Shown in pieces: positions 24,541 through 33,379 of a DNA stretch of 64,000 bases (position 1 is its first letter; the number at the start of each line of letters is the position of its first letter). The stretch spans positions 186,001-250,000 of the forward strand of contig JBMNIP010000004.1 in NCBI GenBank assembly GCA_050951005.1. The letters are read 5' to 3'. The notes below the pieces were generated by a model that ran no database searches, was not told where the DNA came from, and saw only the letters and a list, made by a program, of their open reading frames with translations. The DNA comes from UMGS1519 sp050951005. GTDB lineage: Bacteria; Actinomycetota; Coriobacteriia; Coriobacteriales; Eggerthellaceae. The position numbers and the translations under genes were made by a program.

Positions 24541-25995
24541 ATGAAGCAAACCCAACTCTTCATCAACGGCGAGTTCCTCGATAACGGTAACCGTGAAATG
24601 CGGCAGAACATCAATCCCGCAACCGAGGAAGTCATCTCCGAGTTCCCGATGGCTACCAAGGAAGATGTCGATGCCGCCGTCGACGCCGCCTATGAGGCGC
24701 AGAAATCCTGGGAGAAGGTTCCCGCCATCGAACGTGCGAACTATCTGATGGAGATCGCGCATAAGATTCAGGAGAAGCAGGAGCTCTTCGCGCGCACGAA
24801 CTCCGAGGAAATGGGTAAGCCGCTGGCTCAATCCATGGACGAGGCAGGCTGGCTGCCGGCGTACATCCAGTACTTTGCCGCCCAGGCGCGTCATATCAAG
24901 GGTGAGATCATCGAGTCCGATCGTCCGAACGAGAATATCCTCATGTACAAGATGCCGCTGGGTGTTTGTGCCGGGATCATGCCGTGGAACTTCCCGCTGT
25001 TCCTCATCGGCCGTAAGGTTGCCCCCGCGTTGGTTACCGGCAATACCGTCGTGTTGAAGGCATCGTCGGATTGCCCGAATGGCGCGTACGAGTTCGCCAA
25101 GGTCGTGGCGGAATCCAGCTTGCCGAAGGGCGTCATCAATGTCATCACGGGTCCCGGCTCGATTACCGGCGATGCCCTGTGCGCGAACAAGAAGGTCGCG
25201 ATGATCTCCATGACCGGCTCCACCGAGGTCGGCAAGAAGATTATGGCAAACGCCGCCCAGAATGTCTCCAAGGTGTCCTTGGAGCTCGGCGGCAAGGCGC
25301 CGGTCATCATCATGAACGATTGCAAGCTCGATGAAACCGTCGAACATGTCCTGCCGTCCCGTATCATCAACACCGGCCAGGCATGCAATTGTGCAGAGCG
25401 CGTGTATGTCCAGGAAGGCGTCTACGAGCAGTTTGTCGAGAAGATCGTTGCCAAGATGAAGGCCGTCACCTATGGTCCTGCACTCGAAGGTGACTTCGAC
25501 ATGGGCCCGATGGTCAACAAACAGCAGCAGGATCACGTCGACGAGCTGGTGCAGTCCGCTGTTGCCGAAGGCGCAAAGATCGAATGCGGCGGCCATAAGG
25601 CCACCGTCAACGGCAAGGGCTTCTACTACGAGCCGACGGTCATCACCGGGTGCACGCACGATATGCGCATCATGCGCGAGGAGATCTTCGGGCCGGTACT
25701 GCCCATCACCACCTTCAAGACGCTCGATGAGGCCATCGAGAAGGCCAACGATTGCGACATGGGCCTGACCTCCTCTATCTATACCACCGATTACGATACG
25801 GTCATGCGCGCCATGAACGAGATCAAGTTCGGCGAGACCTACGTGAACCGCGAGCACTTCGAGGCCTTCCAGGGCTTCCATGCGGGCGTTCGCCAGTCCG
25901 GTTTGGGCGGCGATGACGGTGAGCACGGTCTCGAGGAATTCTTGGAGACGCATGTCTGCTACATCGATTGGGATGTCAACCGCAACAAGCAGTAA
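24541..25995 (+). CDS. aldA: NAD-dependent aldehyde dehydrogenase, AldA-like (lactaldehyde/glycolaldehyde)
   Basis: A 484-residue aldehyde dehydrogenase. Nucleophile Cys282 (INTGQACNCAERVYVQ) and general base Glu248 (VSLELGGKAP) are in place, with the MPWNFPLFLIGRKVAPAL and SMTGSTEVGKKIMA cofactor motifs. Distinctive stretches (GEIIESDRPNENIL, NREHFEAFQGFHAG, the GLGGDDGEHGLEEFL end) closely match E. coli AldA, which oxidises L-lactaldehyde and glycolaldehyde. In this anaerobe it may oxidise glycolaldehyde or lactaldehyde from sugar breakdown. Strong AGGAGG site, own terminator downstream; monocistronic. Confidence 0.88.
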   Translation: MKQTQLFINGEFLDNGNREMRQNINPATEEVISEFPMATKEDVDAAVDAAYEAQKSWEKVPAIERANYLMEIAHKIQEKQELFARTNSEEMGKPLAQSMDEAGWLPAYIQYFAAQARHIKGEIIESDRPNENILMYKMPLGVCAGIMPWNFPLFLIGRKVAPALVTGNTVVLKASSDCPNGAYEFAKVVAESSLPKGVINVITGPGSITGDALCANKKVAMISMTGSTEVGKKIMANAAQNVSKVSLELGGKAPVIIMNDCKLDETVEHVLPSRIINTGQACNCAERVYVQEGVYEQFVEKIVAKMKAVTYGPALEGDFDMGPMVNKQQQDHVDELVQSAVAEGAKIECGGHKATVNGKGFYYEPTVITGCTHDMRIMREEIFGPVLPITTFKTLDEAIEKANDCDMGLTSSIYTTDYDTVMRAMNEIKFGETYVNREHFEAFQGFHAGVRQSGLGGDDGEHGLEEFLETHVCYIDWDVNRNKQ

Positions 25996-26083
25996 CGAGA
26001 GGATCTTCCTGCATCCTGTCTGCGGCCTCGGCGGGCAGGCAATCGGGAATCCAGTGTGGCTGTCTTCAATGCGCCATCCTGAC

Positions 26084-26114
26084 GGGAAGGGCTCTTCGGA
26101 GCCCTTCCCTTTTT
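26084..26114 (+). terminator. Rho-independent terminator after aldA
   Basis: Perfect 11-bp stem gggaagggctc / gagcccttccc with a TTCG tetraloop, followed by TTTTT (26110-26114). Textbook intrinsic terminator. Confidence 0.93.
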
Positions 26115-26239
26115 GCATGAAGCGCGGTGGACCGCACCGGCGTGTCGCTATACTGTCTGGGATGAAAGGCAAGCAGGCAGAACGCCCACGTTGCGCGTGC
26201 GTTTCCTGAACTCGGATCGCAGGTGCACGGTGGGCGAGG

Positions 26240-27430
26240 ATGCCCTCAAAGACAATCATCGCAAAGGACGGGCAATACGTGATCTATCTGGACAATGCCG
26301 CAACCACTGCGGTAAGTCGCACGGTGCTGGATGCCATGATGCCGTATTTTTCGCGGGAGTTCGGCAATCCGAACAGCGTGCATCGAGCGGGGAGCCGGGC
26401 CGAATGGGCCGTCATGCAGGCTCGGGCCCGCATGGCCCATGTCCTGAACTGCGATCCGCGCCAGGTGGAGTTCACGTCCGGCGGCACAGAGTCCGACAAT
26501 CAGGCGTTGCTCACCGGTGCCCTGAAAGGCGTCCAAACCGGCAAGCGCCATATCGTGAGCTCGTCGATAGAGCATCCCGCTGTGCTGCGCATGCTGGATC
26601 GGCTCCAGGAGCATGGCTTCGAAGTAACGCTCGCGGCGCCGGACGCAGATGGCGTCGTTTCCGCGGATACCATCGAGAGGGCCATCCGTCCGGATACCTG
26701 CCTGGTCAGCTTGATGTGGGTGAACAACGAGATAGGAAGCGTGCAGCCCGTTGCGCAAGTGGCGGCGCAATGCCGTGCACGCGGAATCCTGTTCCATACG
26801 GATGCCGTGCAGGCGGTCGGGATGCTGCCCTTGGATTGTGCTTTGCTGGGAGCCGACCTGATCAGCATCTCCGCCCATAAGTTCCACGGTCCGAAAGGGG
26901 TGGGGGCCTTGGTGGTCCGCGATGGCCTGGAGCCGGTATCGCTGCTGGTGGGAGGCGAACAGGAACGGGGGCATCGTGCGGGTACGGTGAATGTCCCGGG
27001 AGTCGTGGGCATGTCTGCGGCTTTGGAGGAGGCGCAAGCTGCCTGCGAGCGGAACGCCGCCCACGTGCGCTTGTTGCGCACGCGGTTGGCGGAGGGGCTC
27101 TCTGCGCTGGGCGACGTGCGCGTGCTGGGTTCGGACGATCCCTGCCGCATGGCGCCGGGCATCGTCTGTGCATGCTTCAAGGGGCTGGATCGGGAAACGT
27201 TGCTGGTGCTTCTGGACCAGGCGGGCATCTGCGCGTCGGCGGGATCCGCGTGTTCCGCCGGTGCAGTGGAGCGCAGCCATGTGCTGCAGGCCATGCGCGT
27301 TCCGCAAGAGTGGTCGCGCGGGGCAATCCGCTTCTCGCTTGGTCCCGACAACACCGCGCAGGAGATAGAGGAGACGCTTGCGGCGATGGAGGGCATCGTG
27401 ACCCATCTGCGCGAACGGAGGATGCAGTGA
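26240..27430 (+). CDS. Cysteine desulfurase (NifS/IscS type)
   Basis: A 396-residue PLP enzyme that removes sulfur from cysteine and hands it on as persulfide. IYLDNAATTAVS is the N-terminal signature, Lys214 in SAHKFHGPKGVG binds PLP, and Cys338 in ASAGSACSAGAVERSHVL is the active-site cysteine with the longer IscS/NifS-type loop. Start chosen at ATG 26240 after a gcgagg site; a GTG at 26281, nearer to the conserved region, is an alternative. Its TGA overlaps the mnmA ATG (TGATG), which points to sulfur donation for tRNA thiolation. Confidence 0.92.
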   Translation: MPSKTIIAKDGQYVIYLDNAATTAVSRTVLDAMMPYFSREFGNPNSVHRAGSRAEWAVMQARARMAHVLNCDPRQVEFTSGGTESDNQALLTGALKGVQTGKRHIVSSSIEHPAVLRMLDRLQEHGFEVTLAAPDADGVVSADTIERAIRPDTCLVSLMWVNNEIGSVQPVAQVAAQCRARGILFHTDAVQAVGMLPLDCALLGADLISISAHKFHGPKGVGALVVRDGLEPVSLLVGGEQERGHRAGTVNVPGVVGMSAALEEAQAACERNAAHVRLLRTRLAEGLSALGDVRVLGSDDPCRMAPGIVCACFKGLDRETLLVLLDQAGICASAGSACSAGAVERSHVLQAMRVPQEWSRGAIRFSLGPDNTAQEIEETLAAMEGIVTHLRERRMQ

Positions 27431-28701
27431 TGGATTCGCAGGGCGCAAGAGGCCGCGTGCTGGTGGCCATGAGTGGCGGCGTGGACTCGAGTGTAACGGC
27501 GTACCTGCTGCAGCAGCAGGGGTACGAATGCATCGGTGCCACCATGAAGCTGTACGACAACCCGACGGCGGGGGTTAATGCAAAGACCTGCTGCAGCATG
27601 GATGACATCCATGAGGCGTCTGCAGTGGCCCATCAGCTTGGCATGCGCCACTACGTGTTCAACTACGAACGGGAATTTGCACGCGAGGTCATCGATCGGT
27701 TCACGGCGGCGTATATGGCGGGCATCACACCGAATCCCTGCATTGACTGCAATCGCTACATGAAGTTCGATCTCTTGCTGGAACGAGCACTCGACCTGGG
27801 GTGCGACTATATCGCCACGGGCCATTATGCGCGTATTGCCGCTCCGGGAGAATGGACGGGTGGCTGGCAGTGCGGTGCCGAGGCCCGGGTGCCGGATCGC
27901 TATGGGCTGCTCAAGGGTGTGGATGCGAAGAAGGACCAAAGCTATGTGCTGTATTCGCTCACGCAGCATCAGCTGGCGCATACGTTGTTGCCACTGGGCG
28001 GCATGACGAAGGCCGAGGTGCGCAGCATTGCTGCCGAAGCGGGCCTTCAAACGGCCGCCAAACGCGAGAGCCAGGATATCTGCTTCGTGCCAGACGGAGA
28101 CTATGCAGGTTTCCTGGAACGTCGTCTGGGCAAGCCGTTTCCCGAAGGGGATATCGTGGATGGCTCCGGCACCGTGTTGGGAAGGCATGCGGGTGCAGCG
28201 CGCTACACCATCGGGCAGCGCAAGGGGCTCGGCGTGGCGGCCGGACATCCGGTGTACGTGTGCGGTAAGGACATGCGGACGAACCGCGTGGTGGTGGGCG
28301 ACCGTGCGATGTTGGCGTGCGGTGCGCTGATAGCGGATGAATGGAACTGGATCGTCGACCCTGCAATGCTGCAGGGACAGGCGGAAGATCTGCGCTGCCG
28401 CGCCTTTCAACACGACGAGCGGGTTCCTGCATCCGGATGCCTTTCGGCAGCTGCTTCTTCGGATGCTTTTTCGGCTCAGGCAAAACTACGCTATCGCCAG
28501 GAAGCTCGTCCGTGTCTGGTACACCCGTTGGCAGACGGCCGTGTGCGCTTGGAATTTCCCGAGCCGGAATATGCGGTAGCGCCAGGCCAATCGGCGGTCA
28601 TTTACCGGGGAGACGTCGTGCTTGGAGGCGGTACCATCCGAGCAACGGAGGCTCCTGCGCAGCCTTCCGGTACTTCGATTGGCAACGGTTCATGCAGGTA
28701 G
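27430..28701 (+). CDS. mnmA: tRNA-specific 2-thiouridylase MnmA
   Basis: A 423-residue enzyme forming 2-thiouridine at wobble U34 of Lys, Glu and Gln tRNAs. The P-loop MSGGVDSSVTAYLL adenylates U34; Cys in NPCIDCNRYMKF and in SQDICFVPDGDY form the catalytic pair. RYTIGQRKGLGV and the C-terminal beta-barrel (KLRYRQEARPC, FPEPEYAVAPGQSAVIYRG) follow. It carries a small insertion after GHYARI (about 20 residues) and a Ser/Ala-rich loop near residue 340. It overlaps the cysteine desulfurase gene by one base, and a ferredoxin ORF begins at or just after its stop. Confidence 0.94.
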   Translation: MDSQGARGRVLVAMSGGVDSSVTAYLLQQQGYECIGATMKLYDNPTAGVNAKTCCSMDDIHEASAVAHQLGMRHYVFNYEREFAREVIDRFTAAYMAGITPNPCIDCNRYMKFDLLLERALDLGCDYIATGHYARIAAPGEWTGGWQCGAEARVPDRYGLLKGVDAKKDQSYVLYSLTQHQLAHTLLPLGGMTKAEVRSIAAEAGLQTAAKRESQDICFVPDGDYAGFLERRLGKPFPEGDIVDGSGTVLGRHAGAARYTIGQRKGLGVAAGHPVYVCGKDMRTNRVVVGDRAMLACGALIADEWNWIVDPAMLQGQAEDLRCRAFQHDERVPASGCLSAAASSDAFSAQAKLRYRQEARPCLVHPLADGRVRLEFPEPEYAVAPGQSAVIYRGDVVLGGGTIRATEAPAQPSGTSIGNGSCR

Positions 28702-28703
28702 CG

Positions 28704-28934
28704 ATGCAGATGGATGGAAATATGGGCGAAAATCGGAAAGAAGAGCGGCACGCGCTGATCAAACAGGACGAATTTCTCTGCGCGGACTGCGGTCGCTGTG
28801 TGCGTGAATGCGAGCAGGGTGTATTCGCATTCGACGAGGACGGTTTCGTGTACCTGAAGAATCCCGATGCCTGCATCGGTTGCGGCACGTGCATAAAGTT
28901 CTGCGGTTTGGGGGCGCTGGATCTGGTGGTGTAG
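28704..28934 (+). CDS. Small 2[4Fe-4S] ferredoxin-like protein
   Basis: About 76 residues with two classical groups, CADCGRCVREC and CIGCGTCIKFC, each CxxCxxCxxxC, so two [4Fe-4S] clusters are expected. The proline normally after the fourth Cys is absent in both. The first 25 residues are charged (GENRKEERHALIKQDE). Start is uncertain: ATG 28692 (inside the mnmA end), 28704 (3 nt after it, with AGG upstream) or 28722 all work. Position as third gene after desulfurase and MnmA suggests an electron or cluster role in tRNA thiolation, but a general ferredoxin is equally possible. Confidence 0.82.
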   Translation: MQMDGNMGENRKEERHALIKQDEFLCADCGRCVRECEQGVFAFDEDGFVYLKNPDACIGCGTCIKFCGLGALDLVV

Positions 28935-28954
28935 CCGCATTGTCACGAATGCGG
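28935..28954 (+). terminator. Hairpin after the ferredoxin gene
   Basis: A 7-bp stem ccgcatt / aatgcgg with a 6-nt loop starts immediately after the ferredoxin TAG. No T-run follows, so it is a weak terminator candidate for the desulfurase-mnmA-ferredoxin operon. Confidence 0.4.
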
Positions 28955-29055
28955 TAACTGCGCAGCGGGTCAATAGGGGGGTTGCCGTGCAGGAATCATG
29001 CCCGGATCGATGCTACAGTATTTCTCCAAAGGAAGCAGGGCGGAAAGGACACCAG

Positions 29056-30267
29056 ATGGCAGATGCAAGGGAACCAAACGAGGCAACGCACCTCCCGCGG
29101 AGCTCTCACCGCGGCGCATCCGACGGGGCGCATCCCGTTTTCCTCTTTGCATCCGACTCGTTCAAGGGCACATTGAGCTCGCAACGCATCGCACAGCTGC
29201 TCACCGAGGAGGCGCAGGCGCTGTTTCCTCATGTGGAATGCCGCATCCTTGAGATAGCGGATGGCGGAGAGGGGACTGCAGCGTCTGTTGTCTCCCAAGC
29301 CGGTGGCAAGATGGTGCCGGTTCGCGTGCAAGGACCTTTGGCTGTATCCGTGGAAGCGCAGTACGGTCTTCTCGAAAACGGCAGCGTCATCTTGGATTCG
29401 GCATCTGCCTCCGGGTTGCCCCTTGTTCCACCTGCCGAACGCAACCCTCTTCAAACAAGCACCTATGGTACCGGGCAGCTTATCCGCGCAGCGTTGGATG
29501 CGGATGCACGGGATATCGCCATCGGTTTGGGCGGAACGGCCACAGTGGATGGCGGCATGGGCATGCTGGCGGCACTGGGTGTGCGCTTCTGGGACAATGG
29601 CATGTGGGAAGTGCCATCCTGTGGAGGCAATCTGGAAGATGTGTCGCGCATCGATATGTCCGGTCTTGACCCTCGCATCCGGGAATGCCGCGTTCGAGCC
29701 CTGTGCGATGTGGATAATCCGCTGCTGGGACCACGGGGTGCGGCAACGGTGTTCGGCCCGCAGAAGGGAGCGGACTCCGCCGGAGTGGCAACGCTCGAGA
29801 AGGGTATGCGCAAGTATGCCCAGGTGATCGAGAGGGCCACGGGCATACCGGTTTCCGATATGCCCGGAGCAGGCGCCGCAGGCGGTTTGGGAGCCGCCTG
29901 CGCTTCCGTGCTGGGGGCCGAATTGGTTCCAGGCATCGAATGCGTACTCGATCTCATTCACTTCGACGAAGCGCTGACCGGCGTCGACCTCTGCATCACC
30001 GGTGAAGGACGACTCGATGAGCAGACGCTTTCGGGAAAAGCGGTAAGCGGCATTGCCCGCCGTTGCATGGAAGCGGGCGTTGCCTGCGCGGCAATCGTCG
30101 GCAGCCGTTCGGCGGCGGTAACCGACGAAGACCTGGAAAACGCAGGCATCGCCTTCGCCGTTTCAACCGGTGCCGATGGGCGGGGGTGGGATGAAATCCG
30201 GGCTCACGCAGAAGAATCCTATCGCTGTGCCGCAAAGGAGCTTTTCACCTGCTGGAATTCCAGGTAA
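29056..30267 (+). CDS. glxK: Glycerate kinase
   Basis: A 403-residue member of the GarK/GlxK glycerate kinase family, phosphorylating D-glycerate with ATP. It shows FASDSFKGTLSSQRIA, EIADGGEGTAASV, YGTGQLIRAAL, AIGLGGTATVDGGMGML, DVDNPLLGPRGAATVFGPQKGA and TGEGRLDEQTLSGKAVSGIA, all family hallmarks. The ATG at 29056 has an AAAGGA ribosome site; the frame continues 23 codons upstream without one. About 25 extra N-terminal residues precede the conserved core. Convergent with the isomerase gene. Confidence 0.93.
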   Translation: MADAREPNEATHLPRSSHRGASDGAHPVFLFASDSFKGTLSSQRIAQLLTEEAQALFPHVECRILEIADGGEGTAASVVSQAGGKMVPVRVQGPLAVSVEAQYGLLENGSVILDSASASGLPLVPPAERNPLQTSTYGTGQLIRAALDADARDIAIGLGGTATVDGGMGMLAALGVRFWDNGMWEVPSCGGNLEDVSRIDMSGLDPRIRECRVRALCDVDNPLLGPRGAATVFGPQKGADSAGVATLEKGMRKYAQVIERATGIPVSDMPGAGAAGGLGAACASVLGAELVPGIECVLDLIHFDEALTGVDLCITGEGRLDEQTLSGKAVSGIARRCMEAGVACAAIVGSRSAAVTDEDLENAGIAFAVSTGADGRGWDEIRAHAEESYRCAAKELFTCWNSR

Positions 30268-30330
30268 CGGTCCAGCCGGGAAGGTGAAGACGGCATCGAC
30301 GATGTCCTACCTGCAGACGGGCGTTTTCCG

Positions 30331-32040
30331 CTACAGCTCGTGCGCAGCTTCCTGGACGAGCTCGGCGAGGACGCGCAGCGTTGCGCCCGAGTTGTCGGGA
30401 AGGTGCACATGCACCACGCGCCGACCTCGTTCGGAAAGCACCAGCAGATCACCGCATGCTTGTGCTTTTGCCAGTGCGGCCAGGCTCGGAGCCTTCCAGC
30501 CGGGGAGGGGCACATCCTTCATCTCGTCTGCCGAGACTATCAGATAGATGCCGTTGTCGGGTCCTCCTTTTTGCATCTGGCCGGTCGAGTGAAGGTACCG
30601 TGGACCGATTTCCAGGCAGGAGACCACGCCCAGATCATGGGCGAAGGTGTGGCGGATCAGTTCGAGCGCCTCGCGGCGTCCTTCGCCGGTAAAAGGCAAG
30701 AATGCATTGAGCGAGAAATAATCGCCGGGCTTGATGCTGCGCATCAGCATGCGGATAGCCTCTTCCAGCGACTGCGGTCCCTTCACCGCCTTCCCCAGGC
30801 GAACTTCGACGTTGCCCATATGCATGTTGCCCAGGCTGTCTTCCTCGAAGTCGGGATCGGGCTGCCCTTCCGCAAGGACCTTGAGCGTCTCTGCTTTCGC
30901 AGAGGCCACATCTGGCTGGTCGAAGGGGCAGACCTGCATCAGATAACCGACCATTGCCGTGGCGTATTCCCACATCAGGAAATCGTGAGGTAGGGCGCAT
31001 GCGTCCTCGACCTTGAAATCCAAACGGGGGATGGTCGGGGCAACGTAGCCTAGGCCCATCTCGAAGTTCTTTCGTTCGTCCCAAAGGACATTGCGCGTCT
31101 TGTACATAATGGCCGTGCGATCGCCGGAGTCGTGGGAAAGGACCAGGGCGTCCGACTCGATGTTGGGAAGTATTCCCTTGCCGTTCTTGCCGAGGCTTTC
31201 GGCAACCAGCTGCTCGATCCACAAACCGAGCACGCGACCGCGCTTCTGCGTCAAGAAGCTGAACTTATCGCGCCCTGCCCGGTAGTTGTCATAGAGGAAA
31301 GCCGCAAGGATGATAGCGGGATTGTCAATCGAGTCCTCCGCGCAGCGCTTTTCGGCGATTTCCGCATTGCGCATGTAGCTTTCCATGTCGATGCCCACCA
31401 ACGCGGCGGGAACCAGCCCGAATACGGACAGGGCGCTGTAGCGGCCGCCGACGGTCGGTTCTCCGGTGAACACCTTCAACCAGTGCTCGTCCTCCGCCAT
31501 CTTCTGCAGCGGACTGCCGGGGTCGGTTATTGCCACCAGGTGCTTTACCAGCTCGTCTTCCGGGAGGGCCTTCGCCAGCTCGGCGCGGACCGCGCGCAGA
31601 TAGCTCATCGGTTCGATGGTGCTGCCGCTCTTGGACGAGGTGATGACCATCAGATGATGGGGGTCGATGCTCGATAGGATCGAGCGCAAGCGAACGGGAG
31701 AATCGGAATCCAAGGTGCGGAACTTCACGTCGGTTTTCGCATCGACGCTATTGTATTTCGTAATGGTCATGGGTGCCTGGGTCGATCCCCCTTGACCCAG
31801 GAGCAGGATGTTCTCGAGGCCGGCATCGGAAGCTTCGCGGGCGAATGCTTCGATTTCCGAGAGGGGCGTCGGGGGGTTGCTTGCCAAATCGGTCCAGCCC
31901 ATATATTGCGAGGCACATTCCTGTGCTTCCTTCGAGAAGCTGTACAGCGACGCGTCTTTGGCGTGGAGACGGCTGGCAACCCGATTTTTCACCAGCGTCT
32001 TTGCCGAGGGGTAGATTTTTTCGATATTGCCACTGAGCAT
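30331..32040 (-). CDS. pgi: Glucose-6-phosphate isomerase, Tal-Pgi type isomerase domain as a separate protein
   Basis: A 569-residue SIS-fold isomerase. LLGQGGSTQAPMTI, VITSSKSGSTIEPMS, FTGEPTVGGRYSALSVFGLVPA and the C-terminal EIGPRYLHSTGQMQKGGPDNGIYL match the isomerase half of the actinobacterial bifunctional transaldolase/glucose-6-phosphate isomerase rather than classical Pgi. No transaldolase domain is attached and none lies next to it. Start set at ATG 32040 with an AAAGAAA-type site; the frame runs on upstream without one. Predicted glycolytic isomerase between glucose-6-P and fructose-6-P. A TACAAT -10-like box lies upstream (complement of 32084-32089). Confidence 0.8.
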   Translation of the reverse strand: MLSGNIEKIYPSAKTLVKNRVASRLHAKDASLYSFSKEAQECASQYMGWTDLASNPPTPLSEIEAFAREASDAGLENILLLGQGGSTQAPMTITKYNSVDAKTDVKFRTLDSDSPVRLRSILSSIDPHHLMVITSSKSGSTIEPMSYLRAVRAELAKALPEDELVKHLVAITDPGSPLQKMAEDEHWLKVFTGEPTVGGRYSALSVFGLVPAALVGIDMESYMRNAEIAEKRCAEDSIDNPAIILAAFLYDNYRAGRDKFSFLTQKRGRVLGLWIEQLVAESLGKNGKGILPNIESDALVLSHDSGDRTAIMYKTRNVLWDERKNFEMGLGYVAPTIPRLDFKVEDACALPHDFLMWEYATAMVGYLMQVCPFDQPDVASAKAETLKVLAEGQPDPDFEEDSLGNMHMGNVEVRLGKAVKGPQSLEEAIRMLMRSIKPGDYFSLNAFLPFTGEGRREALELIRHTFAHDLGVVSCLEIGPRYLHSTGQMQKGGPDNGIYLIVSADEMKDVPLPGWKAPSLAALAKAQACGDLLVLSERGRRVVHVHLPDNSGATLRVLAELVQEAAHEL

Positions 32041-32359
32041 ACGGTTTCTTTCACTTGCTGGTCGGCGGAAAATATGTTGACCTATTGTAGCGCACGTGTT
32101 TGCCGCAAAAGCAAAGTCGCGTGAAATGCCAGTTCGCATTCACAATCCGATGAAAATTCCTGACCGGGGCCCTGCGCCCCTCCTTGCAAGCTGCTCTCAT
32201 GTTGTCGAGAATAGGTCGCCAGGACCCGGCGATTCCGGTTCTCAGTCAGGACAAGCCCTCCATGATGTTCGTCATCGTCAATGGGATAGGTCATAATGGT
32301 AGCCATAGGGCGTGGGGCCTTCGGGCAAGGCATTCATCTATTGATAAGAGAGGTTGCAG
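32041..32359. promoter_or_regulatory. Divergent promoter region of pgi and gpsA
   Basis: This 319-nt gap separates divergent genes. For pgi there is TACAAT on the minus strand (complement of 32084-32089) without a clear -35. For gpsA there is TCGTCA (32269-32274), 17 nt, CATAAT (32292-32297). No other gene or strong structure is visible. Confidence 0.4.
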
Positions 32360-33376
32360 ATGGACGTCAATCAGCAGGGGATCAAACGGATGGTGGCGGT
32401 TGTTGGGGCCGGCTCGTTTGGCATCGCGGTGACCCATATGCTCGCAAAGAAGGGAATTGATGCGCATCTCTGGTGCTATCTTCCCGAAGAGGCACAGTCC
32501 ATCAATGAGACGCACCATCACCCGACATTCTTCACGGATTATGATCTGCCCAATGTTTCGGCAAGCAACGATATGGCCGAAGTCGTGCAGGGGTGCGAAT
32601 CGGTTATTATCGTGACACCGTCTTTCGGAGTGCGCAATGCGGCGATAGCGCTTTCGGATTGCCTTCCACCGGATATCCCTGTCGTGGTGCTTTCGAAGGG
32701 GCTGGATGCCCAGACCGATCAGACGCTTTATCAAGCGGTGGCGGATGTCCTCGGCAATGGGCAACGGGTGGCGGTACTCGCAGGCCCGAACCACGCAGAA
32801 GAGTTGATCAAGGGCTCGTATGCCGGCGCTGTGGTGGCAAGCACGGGCAAGGCGTGTGCGCAGTATTTCCAGCAGCTGCTGTCCAGTACTTCCTTCCGGT
32901 TGTATACCGTCGACGACCCGATCGGTGTCAGCCTTTGCGCTGCGGCGAAGAACGTCATTGCAATAGCCTGCGGCATGGCCCGGGGGCTTGGGCAGGGTGA
33001 TAACACCGTTGCGTTGTTGATGACGCGTGGCGCGGCAGAGATCTCCCGTCTTGTGGAAGCGGCCGGTGGTCGCCAGGAAACCGTGTTCGGCCTGGCGGGT
33101 ATCGGGGACTTGAACGCCACGTGCTGCTCGCCGCATTCCCGCAACGGGGCATTCGGCGAAGCGTTCGTTACCCGGGGCATCTCGGTGGCAGATTACGAGT
33201 CTGAGCGCTCGATGGTGGTCGAGGGCGCACATGCGGTAAAACCGCTCCTTTCTTTGGCTCGGGGAAAGGGCATCGAATTGCCTATCATGCAGGCAGTAGA
33301 CGACCTGCTTGATGGACGGATGTCGATCGACGATGCGCCCGCCTGTTTGATGAATCGAGCTTTGAAGGACGAATAG
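32360..33376 (+). CDS. gpsA: Glycerol-3-phosphate dehydrogenase [NAD(P)+]
   Basis: A 338-residue soluble enzyme making sn-glycerol-3-phosphate from DHAP for phospholipids. VAVVGAGSFGIAVTHMLA is the dinucleotide-binding loop; VVVLSKGL, VLAGPNHAEEL, CAAAKNVIAIACGMARGLG (catalytic Lys), GLAGIGDLNATCCSPHSRN and the EGAHAVKPLL segment are conserved. I prefer ATG 32360, 6 nt after GAGAGG, over the TTG at 32354. The ATP-grasp gene follows after 3 nt, so they share a transcript. Confidence 0.93.
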   Translation: MDVNQQGIKRMVAVVGAGSFGIAVTHMLAKKGIDAHLWCYLPEEAQSINETHHHPTFFTDYDLPNVSASNDMAEVVQGCESVIIVTPSFGVRNAAIALSDCLPPDIPVVVLSKGLDAQTDQTLYQAVADVLGNGQRVAVLAGPNHAEELIKGSYAGAVVASTGKACAQYFQQLLSSTSFRLYTVDDPIGVSLCAAAKNVIAIACGMARGLGQGDNTVALLMTRGAAEISRLVEAAGGRQETVFGLAGIGDLNATCCSPHSRNGAFGEAFVTRGISVADYESERSMVVEGAHAVKPLLSLARGKGIELPIMQAVDDLLDGRMSIDDAPACLMNRALKDE

Positions 33377-33379
33377 CCT

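Noticed and set aside
24394..26259. A 621-codon open frame antisense to aldA
   Set aside because: It lies exactly opposite a gene with intact catalytic motifs; its translation is rich in His, Asp and Arg with no domain, as expected from antisense frames in codon-biased GC-rich genes.
26500..28413. A 637-codon frame antisense to the cysteine desulfurase and mnmA genes
   Set aside because: Spans two well-supported genes with overlapping start/stop; low-complexity translation and no ribosome site.
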